Below are positions 51,492 through 62,244 of a stretch of DNA of 64,000 nucleotides, one piece after another. The notes beneath the pieces are model-generated. The model saw nothing but the letters and a program-made list of their open reading frames with translations. It was not told the origin of the DNA and did not search any database. Source of the DNA: Saccharomonospora marina XMU15 (GTDB taxonomy: Bacteria; Actinomycetota; Actinomycetes; Mycobacteriales; Pseudonocardiaceae); NCBI RefSeq assembly GCF_000244955.1, contig NZ_CM001439.1, positions 4,076,643 to 4,140,642 on the forward strand, in the 5' to 3' direction. Made by a program: the position numbers and the translations under genes. Numbering within the stretch: the first letter of the stretch is position 1; each line of letters begins with the position of its first letter.

Positions 51492-52256
51492 ATGAGCGAA
51501 TCGTTCATCCCCGTCGGAACCCTCGGCGAGGGGTTCGCACCCGGGGCGAACGTCCTTGAGGAGACCACCGACCTCACAGGGCAGACGCTGACCCTGCGGC
51601 TCGACACACAGATCACACTCCGGATCGGCGACGGCGTGGCCTCGTGGGGCGAGCACACCGACGTTCCGGTCCGGATCACCTCCATCCGGCCGGGCGTCTA
51701 CCTGGTCGACGGCATCGCCGACGAGGTCTCGACGACGTTCGTGCTCGACGTCGACGCCGCGGCGGTGACCGTCGTCGAGGGCCGGCTCCCGGACGCCGCG
51801 ACGCGCGAGGAGTCCGCATTCACCCGGGTGCGGCGAGGCGACGACCCGACCGGTGTGGCAGCCCGCATCGGCCACGGCGGCATCGACCGTCCCGCCTCCG
51901 CCCCGCACGCACCGACGACCGAGCTCGTCGGGCTGCGCACCCGGTACACGTACTCGCCGACCGAGGTGTACGAGCACATCTACCTCAACCCCGATCTGTA
52001 CACCTGGCACTGCCTCAGCGGTGTCGAGAAAGGACTCGCCGACACGGACCGGTGCCACCACATCGCCATCCGCGAGCGGCTCACCCTGTTCGTCTGGCGC
52101 GAGAAGATCGTGCCCACGCTCGGCGTCGTCCTCATTGATCTGGACGCCATGCGTACCGACGGAAAGATCTTCGGCAACGACGGCTTCGACGCCGGCTCGG
52201 TGGTGGCCTTCCCTGTCGGCGCGCGCGCCGAGATCAGCAATGTCACCCCGAACTGA
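51492..52256 (+). CDS. moaF: MoaF-like protein
   Basis: A 254-residue protein with two lipocalin-like halves matching MoaF N- and C-terminal domains (N: VPVGTLGEGFAPGAN-type start; C: YSPTEVYEHIYLNPDLYTWHCLSGVEKG). In Klebsiella moaF belongs to the monoamine regulon; the family is often misnamed as molybdopterin biosynthesis. ATG at 51492 behind GAGGAGTG. First gene of a permease/SDR/SDR/ALDH operon. Probably binds or isomerises a small catabolite; the reaction is unknown. Confidence 0.82.
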   Translation: MSESFIPVGTLGEGFAPGANVLEETTDLTGQTLTLRLDTQITLRIGDGVASWGEHTDVPVRITSIRPGVYLVDGIADEVSTTFVLDVDAAAVTVVEGRLPDAATREESAFTRVRRGDDPTGVAARIGHGGIDRPASAPHAPTTELVGLRTRYTYSPTEVYEHIYLNPDLYTWHCLSGVEKGLADTDRCHHIAIRERLTLFVWREKIVPTLGVVLIDLDAMRTDGKIFGNDGFDAGSVVAFPVGARAEISNVTPN

Positions 52257-52291
52257 CGCCGTGGTGTCCTGACCGCGAACGGAGCAGAGCT

Positions 52292-53749
52292 GTGTCCCCT
52301 ACACCAGAAACCAGGCTCCAGGGAAACCTCGGAGTGCCAGGGGTCGTGTTCCTCGTCCTGGCCGCAGTCGCGCCACTGACCGGCATCATCGTCATCGGCG
52401 GCATCGGCATCGCCGTCGGCGCCGGTGGCGGCACCCCGATGATGTTCCTGCTGGCCACCGCCGTGTTCCTGCTCTTCGCGGTCGGCTACGCCCAGATGGC
52501 CAAGCGCCTGGTCAACGCGGGCGGGTTCTACGCCTACGTTGTGCGCGGTCTCGGACGGACGGCGGGCGTTGTCGCCGCGTTCGTGGCCATGGTCGGCTAC
52601 AACTGCTTCGTCGCCGGTGCGGTCGGCACGAGCGGGTTCTTCACCTCGATCGTCTTCGCCGACGTCTTCGGCCTCGACCTGCCGTGGTGGATCTGGATCC
52701 TGGTCTCGGCGGCGGGCGTATGGCTGCTGACCCGCAGCGGCATCGACGTCTCGGCGAAGGTGCTCGGCGTCGCCCTCGTGCTCGAGGTGTCGATCCTGGT
52801 CATCCTCGACGTCGCCATCCTGTTCACTACGGGTTACTCGTTCGAGCCGTTCCTGCCAGAGGTGTTCCTGGCGGGTTCGATGGGGCTCGGGCTGCTCTTC
52901 GCGGCCAACGCGTTCGTGGGTTTCGAGGCGACCGGGCTGTTCAGCGAGGAGGCACGCGACCCGAAGCGCACCATTCCGCGCGCGACCTACGTGGCGATCG
53001 TCTTCATCGGCATCTTCGCCGCCGTGACCACCTGGGCGATCGTCTCCGCGCTCGGTGTGCGGGAAGCGGGCGACATCGCCATGGAGCACCTCGCCGCGGG
53101 CGATCTGGTCTTCAGCGTCTCGACGGAGTATCTCGGCGGCGGCATGACCGACGCGATGCAGCTGCTGCTCGTGATCAGCCTCTTCGCGGCACTGCTCGCC
53201 CTGCACAACTCCGCAACCCGCTACCTGTACGCGCTCGGCCGGACCGGCGTGCTGCCGCGGGCGCTGGCGCGCACCCGCCGCAGCAACGGCGCGCCCGTCA
53301 CGGCCTCGACGACGCAGCTGGTGTTCGCGACGCTCGTCGCCATGGCCTACGCGGTCGCCGGTCTCGACCCGATCGCGAACCTCGTCGCGGCCTTCACGGG
53401 CATCGGTACGCTCGGCATCGTCGTGCTGCAGGCGATCGCCGCGACCGCCATCGTGGTGCACTTCCGGCGCGTGCGGGATGCCCGCTGGCTTTCCACGTTC
53501 GTTCTGCCGTTGCTCGGCGGGTTGGGACTGTGGACGGTCACCGCACTGGCCTTCGCCAACTTCCCCGAGCTGGCGGGAAGCGACAGCCCCATCATCACCC
53601 TGCTGCCCTGGCTGCTTCCGCTGGCGGCCGTGCTCGCGGTCGCCGTGGCGTCGTGGCTGCGCGCCTCGAAGCCGGACGTGTGGACCGCGCTCGACCAGGA
53701 CCTCGACCGCGTCGCCCAGCGGCCCATGACCACCGAGGTGGGCAAGTGA
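52292..53749 (+). CDS. APC-family amino acid/amine permease
   Basis: A 485-residue transporter with about 12 hydrophobic helices. GVVFLVLAAVAPLTGIIVIGGIGI in outline is the usual unwound first helix, and GFEATGLFSEEARDPKRTIPRATY is the APC signature. GTG start at 52292 after GGAGCAG. Its stop overlaps the next SDR start by 4 nt (GTGA). It probably imports the amine or amino acid processed by the neighbouring enzymes. Confidence 0.92.
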   Translation: MSPTPETRLQGNLGVPGVVFLVLAAVAPLTGIIVIGGIGIAVGAGGGTPMMFLLATAVFLLFAVGYAQMAKRLVNAGGFYAYVVRGLGRTAGVVAAFVAMVGYNCFVAGAVGTSGFFTSIVFADVFGLDLPWWIWILVSAAGVWLLTRSGIDVSAKVLGVALVLEVSILVILDVAILFTTGYSFEPFLPEVFLAGSMGLGLLFAANAFVGFEATGLFSEEARDPKRTIPRATYVAIVFIGIFAAVTTWAIVSALGVREAGDIAMEHLAAGDLVFSVSTEYLGGGMTDAMQLLLVISLFAALLALHNSATRYLYALGRTGVLPRALARTRRSNGAPVTASTTQLVFATLVAMAYAVAGLDPIANLVAAFTGIGTLGIVVLQAIAATAIVVHFRRVRDARWLSTFVLPLLGGLGLWTVTALAFANFPELAGSDSPIITLLPWLLPLAAVLAVAVASWLRASKPDVWTALDQDLDRVAQRPMTTEVGK

Positions 53750-54519
53750 GCACGTATCTGGTCACCGGTGGTGGCACCGGAATCGGGGCGGCGATCGCCA
53801 CCCGGCTCGCCGCGGACGGCGCCGACGTCGTTGTCTCCGGCCGGCGTCGGGAGCTCCTCGACGAGGTCGCCGCGACTCATCCGCGCATCGTCGGCATGCC
53901 CGCGGACGCCACGGACGGCGGCGCCATGCGGCGTGTCGTCGAGGCCATCGGCGAGCGCTACGGCCGCCTCGACGGTGTGGTCGCCAACGCGGGCGGGCAC
54001 GGCTACGACACGGTCGGGGGCACCAGCGACGCGGCGTGGCGGTCCAGTTTGGACGCCAACCTCACGACCGCGTTCGTGACCGCGCGTGAGTCGCTCACGG
54101 CTCTGGAGGAGTCTGGGGGCGGCATCGTGGTCGTCTCCTCCCTCTCCGGCCTGCGTGCGGCACCGCAGACGGCCGGGTACACGATCAGCAAGCACGCTCT
54201 GCTCGGGCTGGTGCGGTCGATCGCACGCGACTACGGCCGCAGGGTGCGCGCCAACGCCGTCTGCCCCGGCTGGGTGCGCACGCCCATGGCCGACGAGGAG
54301 ATGCGGGCCCTCGTCGGGAATGGCGGCGCGGCCGACGTGGACTCCGCCTACGCCACGGTGACGCGTGACGTGCCGCTGGGACGACCCGCGGCGCCGGAGG
54401 AGGTCGCCGGCGTGGTGGCGTTCCTGCTCGGTCCGGACGCCTCTTACGTCCACGGAGCGACGCTCGTGGTCGACGGCGGCGCGCACATCGTCGACGTGCC
54501 GACGCTGGCGTTCGGCTGA
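53746..54519 (+). CDS. short-chain dehydrogenase/reductase (first of two)
   Basis: A 257-residue classical SDR: TGGGTGIG cofactor motif, VANAGGHG, VVSSLSG and YTISKHA catalytic Tyr/Lys. The GTG start overlaps the permease stop by 4 nt, so the chosen start is secure. Within the operon it probably oxidises an alcohol or dihydrodiol intermediate (inference). Confidence 0.92.
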   Translation: MSTYLVTGGGTGIGAAIATRLAADGADVVVSGRRRELLDEVAATHPRIVGMPADATDGGAMRRVVEAIGERYGRLDGVVANAGGHGYDTVGGTSDAAWRSSLDANLTTAFVTARESLTALEESGGGIVVVSSLSGLRAAPQTAGYTISKHALLGLVRSIARDYGRRVRANAVCPGWVRTPMADEEMRALVGNGGAADVDSAYATVTRDVPLGRPAAPEEVAGVVAFLLGPDASYVHGATLVVDGGAHIVDVPTLAFG

Positions 54520-54545
54520 CGGCCGGCCACGAGCAGGGAGTCCAC

Positions 54546-55298
54546 GTGCCCATGTCCTCGGACCTCGACGGCCTGGTCGTGTTCGTCACCGGTGCCGCGA
54601 GCGGCATCGGCGCCGCTGTCGCCCGGCGGGCGGCGGACCTCGGGGCCACGCCCGTGCTGGCCGACCACGACGGCGACGGCGCCGAAGAACAGGCGTCCGC
54701 GCTCCCCGGTCGGGCGCTGGCGGTCGCCGCCGATGTCACCGACGAGTCGTCGATGGCATCGGCTGTCGAGGCGACGCTGCACCGCCTCGGCCGCATCGAT
54801 GTCGTCGTCACGTGTGCCGGGGTCTCCGGCCCGGTGGGCAGCAGGCTGGAGGAGGTCCGGCTCGCCGACTGGCAACGGGTGTTCGCCGTGAACGTCACGG
54901 GCGCCTACCTGACCCTCAGGCACGCCCTCCCGGCCCTGCGGCGGGCACCCGACGGCAGCGCGGTGCTCGTCGCCAGCGACTCGGCCCTGGTCGCCACCGC
55001 CGGGATGGTGCCGTACTGCGCGTCGAAGGCCGCCGTGGTCCAGCTGGCCCGCGCCCTGTCGGCGGAGACCGCGGGACAGGTGCGCGTCAACACCGTGTGT
55101 CCATCCATCGTGGACACACCGATGAGCCGGGGCGATCTCGGCCGCAACGACTTCGCGGGGGCGGGCTATCCCGTTCACCGGCCCGAGGACATCGCCGAAC
55201 ACATCCTGTTCCTCGCGTCCACCCGCGCCCGCGGCATCCATGGCGCCGCGCTGACCGTGGACTTCGGCTACTCGGCGCGCTCGGGCTTTCCCGCGTGA
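54546..55298 (+). CDS. short-chain dehydrogenase/reductase (second of two)
   Basis: A 250-residue classical SDR: TGAASGIG, TCAGVSG (variant of NNAG), VASDSAL and YCASKAA. It starts at GTG 54546 behind GGGAG; ATG 54552 is an alternative. It is only distantly similar to the first SDR, so a different substrate is likely. Third enzyme gene of the moaF operon. Confidence 0.9.
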   Translation: MPMSSDLDGLVVFVTGAASGIGAAVARRAADLGATPVLADHDGDGAEEQASALPGRALAVAADVTDESSMASAVEATLHRLGRIDVVVTCAGVSGPVGSRLEEVRLADWQRVFAVNVTGAYLTLRHALPALRRAPDGSAVLVASDSALVATAGMVPYCASKAAVVQLARALSAETAGQVRVNTVCPSIVDTPMSRGDLGRNDFAGAGYPVHRPEDIAEHILFLASTRARGIHGAALTVDFGYSARSGFPA

Positions 55299-55354
55299 AC
55301 CACACACGCTCCATCGCTCTTCGACGACAGCCGTGACGACACTGAGGTGAGGAC

Positions 55355-56761
55355 ATGCAGACCTACGAGACCTTGCTCGCCGCCGTGACGACGCCGGACG
55401 GCGGCTCGTCGGTGACCGACCCCGCCACCGACGAGCTGATCGGCCTGGCCCCGGAACGCGGCTCCGCCGACCTCGATCGGGCGGTCGCGGTCGCCCGGAC
55501 CGCGCAGCCCGGCTGGGAGGCGCTGGGCCATGAGGAGCGTTCCCGGTTGCTGAACGCCGCCGCGGACGCTGTCGACGCCTCCGCCGAAGCGCTGGCCCAG
55601 CTCATCTCCCGCGAGCAGGGCAAGCCGCTCAACGGCCCGGGCAGCAGGTTCGAGGCAGGCGGGGTGTCGGCCTGGCTGCGCACCGCCGCCGCGACCCCGC
55701 TGGAACCCGAGCGGGTGCTCGACGACGAGTCCGGACAGGCGACGCTGCACTACCGCGCCGCGGGCGTCGTCGGTGCCATCGGGCCGTGGAACTGGCCCGC
55801 GCTCATCGCCGCCTGGCAGTTCGCGCCCGCGCTGCGCATGGGCAACACCGTGGTGATGAAACCGTCGGAGCACACACCGCTGTCGGTGCTCGCGCTCGCC
55901 GCGATCGTCAACCAGGTACTGCCCGACGGCGTGCTGACGGTGCTGCCCGGGGACCGCGACCTCGGTGCCGCGATGGCGGCGCACCCGGAGTTCGGCAAGC
56001 TGATGTTCACCGGCTCCACCCGCACCGGCCGGGCGATCGTCCGGTCGAGCGCGGGTCACCTGCCCCGGCTCACGCTCGAACTCGGCGGAAACGACCCTGG
56101 CATCGTGCTGCCCGACGCGGACCCGGCCGCGATCGCCGAGGACCTCTTCTGGGGCGCGTTCATCAACACCGGCCAGACGTGCGCCGCGCTCAAGCGCCTG
56201 TACGTGCACGAAACCATCCACGACGACGTCGTCGACGCGCTCGCCGCGGTGGCCGCCCGGATGCCCATGGGACCGGGGACCAGTGAGGCAAGCCTGCTGG
56301 GACCGCTCACCACCGCCGACCAGTTCCGCATCGTCGACAAGCTCGTCGAACAGGCCAAGGCCGATGGCGGACGCCTGGTCATTGGAGGCAATCCCGACCG
56401 CGGCGCTCCCGGCAACTTCTACCCGGCGACACTCGTCACGGACCTGCCCCTCGACGCCTCGCTGGTCGTGGAGGAGCAGTTCGGCCCCGCACTGCCGATC
56501 ATGGCCTACACCGACCTCGACGAGGCCATCGCCCAGGCCAACGCGCTCGACGCCGGGCTCGGCGCGTCGGTCTGGTCGGGCGACGTCGAGCGCGCCACGC
56601 GGGTCGCGGCCCGTATCGAGGCCGGCACCGTCTGGGTCAACAAGCACGGCACGGTGCATCCGATGGTGCCGTTCGGGGGCGTCAAGGGCTCCGGGTACGG
56701 CCTGGAGTTCGGCGTGGAAGGCCTCAAGGCCGTCGCTGTGCCCCAGGTCATCGCAACCTGA
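55355..56761 (+). CDS. NAD(P)-dependent aldehyde dehydrogenase
   Basis: A 468-residue aldehyde dehydrogenase. AIGPWNWPALIAAWQFAPAL and NTVVMKPSEHTPLS bind cofactor. LELGGNDPGIV holds the general-base Glu and NTGQTCAALKR the nucleophile Cys. ATG at 55355 after GAGGTGAGG. Last enzyme of the operon; oxidises the aldehyde produced upstream to an acid. Confidence 0.95.
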   Translation: MQTYETLLAAVTTPDGGSSVTDPATDELIGLAPERGSADLDRAVAVARTAQPGWEALGHEERSRLLNAAADAVDASAEALAQLISREQGKPLNGPGSRFEAGGVSAWLRTAAATPLEPERVLDDESGQATLHYRAAGVVGAIGPWNWPALIAAWQFAPALRMGNTVVMKPSEHTPLSVLALAAIVNQVLPDGVLTVLPGDRDLGAAMAAHPEFGKLMFTGSTRTGRAIVRSSAGHLPRLTLELGGNDPGIVLPDADPAAIAEDLFWGAFINTGQTCAALKRLYVHETIHDDVVDALAAVAARMPMGPGTSEASLLGPLTTADQFRIVDKLVEQAKADGGRLVIGGNPDRGAPGNFYPATLVTDLPLDASLVVEEQFGPALPIMAYTDLDEAIAQANALDAGLGASVWSGDVERATRVAARIEAGTVWVNKHGTVHPMVPFGGVKGSGYGLEFGVEGLKAVAVPQVIAT

Positions 56762-56919
56762 CCGGTTCTCCGGCCGGGCGCGCGGAGCATCCGAACGCAG
56801 GCAGCCGCGCACCGGCCGCGTCCGCGTGCGGAGCCCTTCCCCGGAACGGAAAAGGCAGCTTTGGGCACCCGCGACCGGATAGGATGGCGAATTCCGCGAG
56901 TCCTCGAGAAGGAGACGCG

Positions 56920-57906
56920 ATGTCCGGTTCCGGTACGGCCAGCTACGTCGTCGACACGCCGGGCGCGCCGGCGGGGCTCGCCGTCTGGAAATCCGCGGTC
57001 GCGCGCGCTGTCGTGCCGCTCGAGGTCGAGGAACTCGCCGGCATCGCGTTCCAGGGCCATCTGGCCCAGACCGTGGTCGACGACGTCTCCGTGTACGACA
57101 TCGCGGCGACCCCCCACGTCGTGCGGCGAACCCCGGAGCTCATCTCGGACAACGACAAGCGGTATTACAAACTGAGCCTGCAGCTGGCCGGTCCGGCCAT
57201 CCTCGAACAGGACGGCAGGCGCGCCGAACTGAGACCCGGCGACCTGGCGATCTACGACACGCATCGGCCGTACACGCTGGCACTGCCGGAGCACAACCAG
57301 GCCATGGTGGTCATGTTCCCGCACGAGCTGGTGGATCTGCCGCGCGACGAGATCGCCCGGGTCACCGCGGTCCGGTTCCCGAGCGACACCGGCCTGGGCC
57401 GGGTGATCAACCCGTTCTTCGTCGAGCTCGGCCGCAACATGGACCAGCTGGCGGGCCGCCACGCCTCCCGGCTGGTCCACTCGGCACTGGACCTGCTGGT
57501 CACCATGCTGTCGCAGGAGCTGCACCGCCGCCAGGATCCCGCGACGAACCCGGCCCGGAGCCTGGCCCGAGAGGTTCGCGAGTACATCCTGGCCCACCTC
57601 GGCGACCACGACCTCACGCCGTCGGCCATCGCACAGGCCCATTACATCTCCATCCGGCATCTCTACACGATCTTCTCGGCGGAAGGGCAGCGGCTCTCGG
57701 TCTGGATCCGCTCCCGGCGCCTGGAACACATCCGCCGCGAGCTGGCCGATCCGCTGCTCGCCGACCGTCCCGTCTCCTGGGTGGCGGCTCGCTGGGGCCT
57801 GCCCGACGCCGCGCATTTCAGCCGCCTGTTCAAGGCCGAGTACGGCGAGTCCCCCACCGCCTACCGGGAGCGAATCGTCGGCGACGCCGCCGCGCGGATC
57901 AGCTGA
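56920..57906 (+). CDS. AraC-family regulator, FeaR-like
   Basis: A 328-residue activator. Residues 15-200 form an AraC-binding-like cupin of the type in FeaR/NitR (YYKLSLQLAGPAILEQDGR, RPGDLAIYDTHRPYTL). The C-terminal 100 residues hold two helix-turn-helix motifs (HYISIRHLYTIFSAEG and AARWGLPDAAHFSRLFKAEYG). FeaR activates phenylethylamine breakdown, so amine- or nitrile-type induction of this cluster is a reasonable guess. ATG at 56920 after GAAGGAGACGCG. Confidence 0.9.
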   Translation: MSGSGTASYVVDTPGAPAGLAVWKSAVARAVVPLEVEELAGIAFQGHLAQTVVDDVSVYDIAATPHVVRRTPELISDNDKRYYKLSLQLAGPAILEQDGRRAELRPGDLAIYDTHRPYTLALPEHNQAMVVMFPHELVDLPRDEIARVTAVRFPSDTGLGRVINPFFVELGRNMDQLAGRHASRLVHSALDLLVTMLSQELHRRQDPATNPARSLAREVREYILAHLGDHDLTPSAIAQAHYISIRHLYTIFSAEGQRLSVWIRSRRLEHIRRELADPLLADRPVSWVAARWGLPDAAHFSRLFKAEYGESPTAYRERIVGDAAARIS

Positions 57907-57929
57907 CTCGATGCCCGAAGGAGCTCACG

Positions 57930-58063
57930 GTGTCGCAGTCGGCCGTGTCGACCGCGATCGCGCGGGTGGAGGCGGAAGCGGGTGGAGGCGGAAATGGGAG
58001 TGCGATTTCCTGCTGGTCACCACGCCCGGACTCACCCTGACCACAGCGGGCGAGGCGTTCTAC
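57930..58063 (+). pseudogene. LysR-family regulator fragment, frameshifted
   Basis: The N-terminal helix-turn-helix of a LysR regulator can be read across three frames. VSQSAVSTAIARVEAE starts at GTG 57930. A 16-bp tandem duplication (57962-57977 and 57978-57993) then shifts the frame; removing one copy continues as EMGVRF. A further 1-nt shift leads to LLVTTPGLTLTTAGEAFY, the end of a LysR HTH. The effector domain is missing. Confidence 0.75.
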
Positions 58064-58433
58064 GTACGATCGTCACCGAGAATCACCGGCTCGTGGCCGG
58101 ATGCCTTCACGCCGATCACCGCGGGTGCCCTCACCGGCGGCCTCGACCAACTCACTGCCGGATCAGGGTGCTCGCGAGCACCCCGTCCGCGGTAGTTCGG
58201 CCGGTCATGAACGGCCGGCGGGCATCGTCGCCAACTCCGGGGGCCAGGTCAGCCGCACGTAGTCCGGCGCCCGGCCGCGAGACCGCCCGCGCCCTCGCGC
58301 TGGAAAGCAGCCCGGTCATGGCCGACACCGATACCACCGGGTGCGAATCCGAGGATGCACCCGCGGCAGCCCGCAACTGTCCCCGGCGACCCCTATAGTG
58401 CGAGGGCAGGTGCGCCGAGGGTGGGAGGACAGC
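58064..58433. other. gene-free region upstream of the LysE-type gene
   Basis: About 370 bp without a sound ORF. It may contain decayed sequence belonging to the LysR remnant or another lost gene. TATAGT at 58393-58398 is a good -10 for the downstream exporter gene. Confidence 0.4.
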
Positions 58434-59057
58434 GTGAGTGTGGAGTTCCTGCTGACATCCCTTGTGGTTGTGATAACCCCGGGCACGGGCGTGCTCTACA
58501 CCATGGCCGCCGGACTGGCACGCGGCACGCGGGCCAGCTTGGTCGCCGCGGTCGGGTGCACGCTCGGCATCGTGCCGCACGTACTGGCGGCGATCACCGG
58601 GGTCGCCGCGCTGCTGCACACCAGCGCGGTGGCCTTCCAGACGCTGAAGTACCTGGGCGTGGCATACCTGCTCTACCTGGCTTGGAGCACGCTGCGCGAA
58701 CGCGGGGCACTGGCCGTCGCGCGGGACTCGGCACCGCGAAGCACGAGACGTCCCGCCGCGAAGGTGATCGCCTCCGGGGTCGCGGTCAACTTCCTCAACC
58801 CCAAACTCACGATCTTCTTCCTGGCGTTCCTTCCGCAGTTCGTGAGCGCGGGCGAGCCGTCGGCGCTGCCGCGAATGCTGCAACTCAGCGGCGTGTTCAT
58901 GCTCATGACGCTCGTGGTGTTCGCGGGCTACGGCGCGTTCGCCGCCGTGATCAGGACCCACGTCATCTCGCGCCCCGCCGTGTTGACGTGGCTGCGCCGC
59001 ACCTTCGCGAGCGCTTTCGTCGCGCTGGGTGTGAGGTTGGCGCTCGCCGAGCGCTGA
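58434..59057 (+). CDS. LysE/RhtB-family amino acid exporter
   Basis: A 207-residue protein with about six membrane helices. VVVITPGTGVLYTMAAGLARG and NFLNPKLTIFFLAFLPQFV are hallmark segments of LysE/RhtB. GTG at 58434 after GGGAGGACAGC. It lies after the LysR remnant, consistent with loss of a former regulator. Confidence 0.9.
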   Translation: MSVEFLLTSLVVVITPGTGVLYTMAAGLARGTRASLVAAVGCTLGIVPHVLAAITGVAALLHTSAVAFQTLKYLGVAYLLYLAWSTLRERGALAVARDSAPRSTRRPAAKVIASGVAVNFLNPKLTIFFLAFLPQFVSAGEPSALPRMLQLSGVFMLMTLVVFAGYGAFAAVIRTHVISRPAVLTWLRRTFASAFVALGVRLALAER

Positions 59058-59074
59058 GCGGGCGGGGCGAGCCG

Positions 59075-60583
<1,509 letters not shown>

Positions 60584-60633
60584 AGCGACGAGTCTATCGG
60601 CCCCGGCCCGCAGGCCACGGGCGCCGGTGCCAC

Positions 60634-60659
60634 CACGGCCGGAGCCCGGCCCGGCCGTG
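60634..60659. terminator. candidate terminator between the DivIVA-like gene and lysS
   Basis: CACGGCCGG (60634-60642) and CCGGCCGTG (60651-60659) form a 9-bp stem with an 8-nt loop just after the DivIVA-like stop codon on the minus strand. Confidence 0.5.
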
Positions 60660-60668
60660 ACCGGGCCC

Positions 60669-61625
60669 TCAGCCGGTCGCGGCGAGCGCGGCGCCTGGCT
60701 GCGCGGCCGGGGACTCGCGCGCCGAGGCCTGCTGCACATCCCGCCGCGATGGCTGTGCCGACTCCGTCGACTGTGGCAACTGTGCCGACCTCGGTGACGA
60801 CGGTGCAGGCTTCGCTTCCGGTTCCAGCAACGGCGTGGCCCGCTTGAGGATCTCCCGTGCCGAGGCGATCCGGGCGGCGGCATCGTCTCGCACCGCCAGC
60901 AACGCGGCCGCCTCGCGCTCGGCGTCGGCCAGCAACCTGCGGGCCCGCTCACGCGCACGCGCCACCGTCTCGTCGGCCTCGGCTCGGGCCGCGGCGGCAC
61001 GTTCGGCGTGCTCACGCTCGGCACGCTCGCGCCTGGCCGCCATGGCGATCTCGAAGTCGTGCCGCACCTGGCGCCGGTGAGCAGCGGCCTGCTCGTCGAG
61101 TTCACGCCTGCGCCGCCTCGCGTCGGCGAGCAGTTCCTCGACCTGCCGGTTCGCCTCGCGCATCAACTCCCGGTGTTGTTGTTCCAGTTCCGCGCGCCGA
61201 CGGTCCAGCTCGCTCAGCAGCCGCTCGTGCCGGGCGCGCAGCCGGGCGGCCGATTCCCTGGCGGCCGCCCAGGTTCGCTCGGCGGCGGCCTCGGCCCTGT
61301 TCCTGATCTCGGTCGCCTCCTGCTGTGCCAGCTCCACCATGCGGCCGAGGCGCTGCGACAGCGTCTCGGTGTCCGGCGGAGTCCGGCAGATCCGATCGAG
61401 ACTCGCCTGCAGCTCCCGGTTACGCACCCGCAGGTGGTCGACCAACGCGACAAGCTCCTCCGCCCTGCGCAACGCCGCGTCACGATCGGCGGCCAGCAGG
61501 CGCAGCTCGGCCTCGGTGTCCTCGACGTAACGGCGGACCTGCTCCCGATCGTAGCCACGCAGGGCCTGGTCGAACTCGATAGGTAGCGGCAGCAACTCCG
61601 ACTCACTCGGCTGCGGTTGCAGCAC
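60669..61625 (-). CDS. DivIVA-domain coiled-coil protein (second copy)
   Basis: A 318-residue protein built like the product of 10824-11921. A short N-terminal DivIVA-type segment (IEFDQALRGYDREQVRRYVEDTEAEL) is followed by about 220 residues of Arg/Glu/Ala coiled coil and a Pro/Ser/Ala-rich tail. Shared internal features such as DFEIAMAARR (DFEIAMATRR in the other) show they are paralogues. GTG at 61625 after GGGAGGTGC. Upstream of lysS in the same direction. Likely cytoskeletal or cell-pole function. Confidence 0.8.
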   Translation of the reverse strand: MLQPQPSESELLPLPIEFDQALRGYDREQVRRYVEDTEAELRLLAADRDAALRRAEELVALVDHLRVRNRELQASLDRICRTPPDTETLSQRLGRMVELAQQEATEIRNRAEAAAERTWAAARESAARLRARHERLLSELDRRRAELEQQHRELMREANRQVEELLADARRRRRELDEQAAAHRRQVRHDFEIAMAARRERAEREHAERAAAARAEADETVARARERARRLLADAEREAAALLAVRDDAAARIASAREILKRATPLLEPEAKPAPSSPRSAQLPQSTESAQPSRRDVQQASARESPAAQPGAALAATG

Positions 61626-61756
61626 ACTGCACCTCCCGCGAAACCCCTGGTTGACACACTTCACGACGAGCGAGGACGGCGTCGAGTTCCCCAAGATTGA
61701 GCCCTGGTACCGCAAAAGATAACCAGTTGACCGCTGACTTTCTCTCTTTCGTGCAC

Positions 61757-61785
61757 TTGACTGAAGCTACATCAGTGGATATAAG
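61757..61785 (+). promoter_or_regulatory. promoter of the hypothetical gene/hsp20 region
   Basis: TTGACT (61757-61762) and TATAAG (61780-61785), spaced 17 bp, form one of the best sigma-A-type promoters in the window, facing right. An ACTGA/TCAGT inverted pair (7-bp spacer) lies inside it and may be an operator. Confidence 0.7.
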
Positions 61786-61843
61786 AAACATGTAGCGGTG
61801 ATTTGACCTGGTGCAGCAAGGGAAGTGCCGGGGAGTGATCGCG

Positions 61844-62152
61844 ATGCGCGACGGGAGCGAACGAACCGACCGCATCTCAACGGTGTTCGCAGACCTGGTC
61901 AGCGGCGACAGCGAACTCGTCGACGCGGAGTTCGCCGGGATCATCGCGGCCAACTTCGCCGAGAACCCCGCACGGTGGCACGTTCCCATCCGCACGGCGG
62001 TCGCCACCGCCGGGCAGGCCCGCCCGACACATCCGGCCACGGTCACCCGGAACCGGTGCACACCCCGCACGAGGGGCAACCGAGGACCTGTCCGGCAACG
62101 CTCCCCTCCGAACCGTCGAACCGCCACCGCACCCGTGGCGCGGAGGAGGTGA
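61844..62152 (+). CDS. hypothetical protein (102 aa)
   Basis: A 102-residue protein. The first 50 residues ([25 protein letters not shown]) are acidic and helical; the rest is Arg/Pro/Thr-rich and disordered. ATG at 61844 after GGGGAGTGATC. Lies between a strong promoter and hsp20, and may be co-transcribed with it. No family recognised. Confidence 0.6.
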   Translation: MRDGSERTDRISTVFADLVSGDSELVDAEFAGIIAANFAENPARWHVPIRTAVATAGQARPTHPATVTRNRCTPRTRGNRGPVRQRSPPNRRTATAPVARRR

Positions 62153-62244
62153 TGCGGTCGAGCCGGGTCGTGGCGGTACGCCGGCGCCGCCACGACCACG
62201 ACACCACCGGCCGGCGAACGGAGACAGGACCCAAGGAGGACACG

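Noticed and set aside
61730-61800. HAIR/CIRCE heat-shock operator before hsp20
   Set aside because: The ACTGA-N7-TCAGT pair is too short and does not match CTTGAGT-N7-ACTCAAG or CIRCE. Listed only as part of a promoter.
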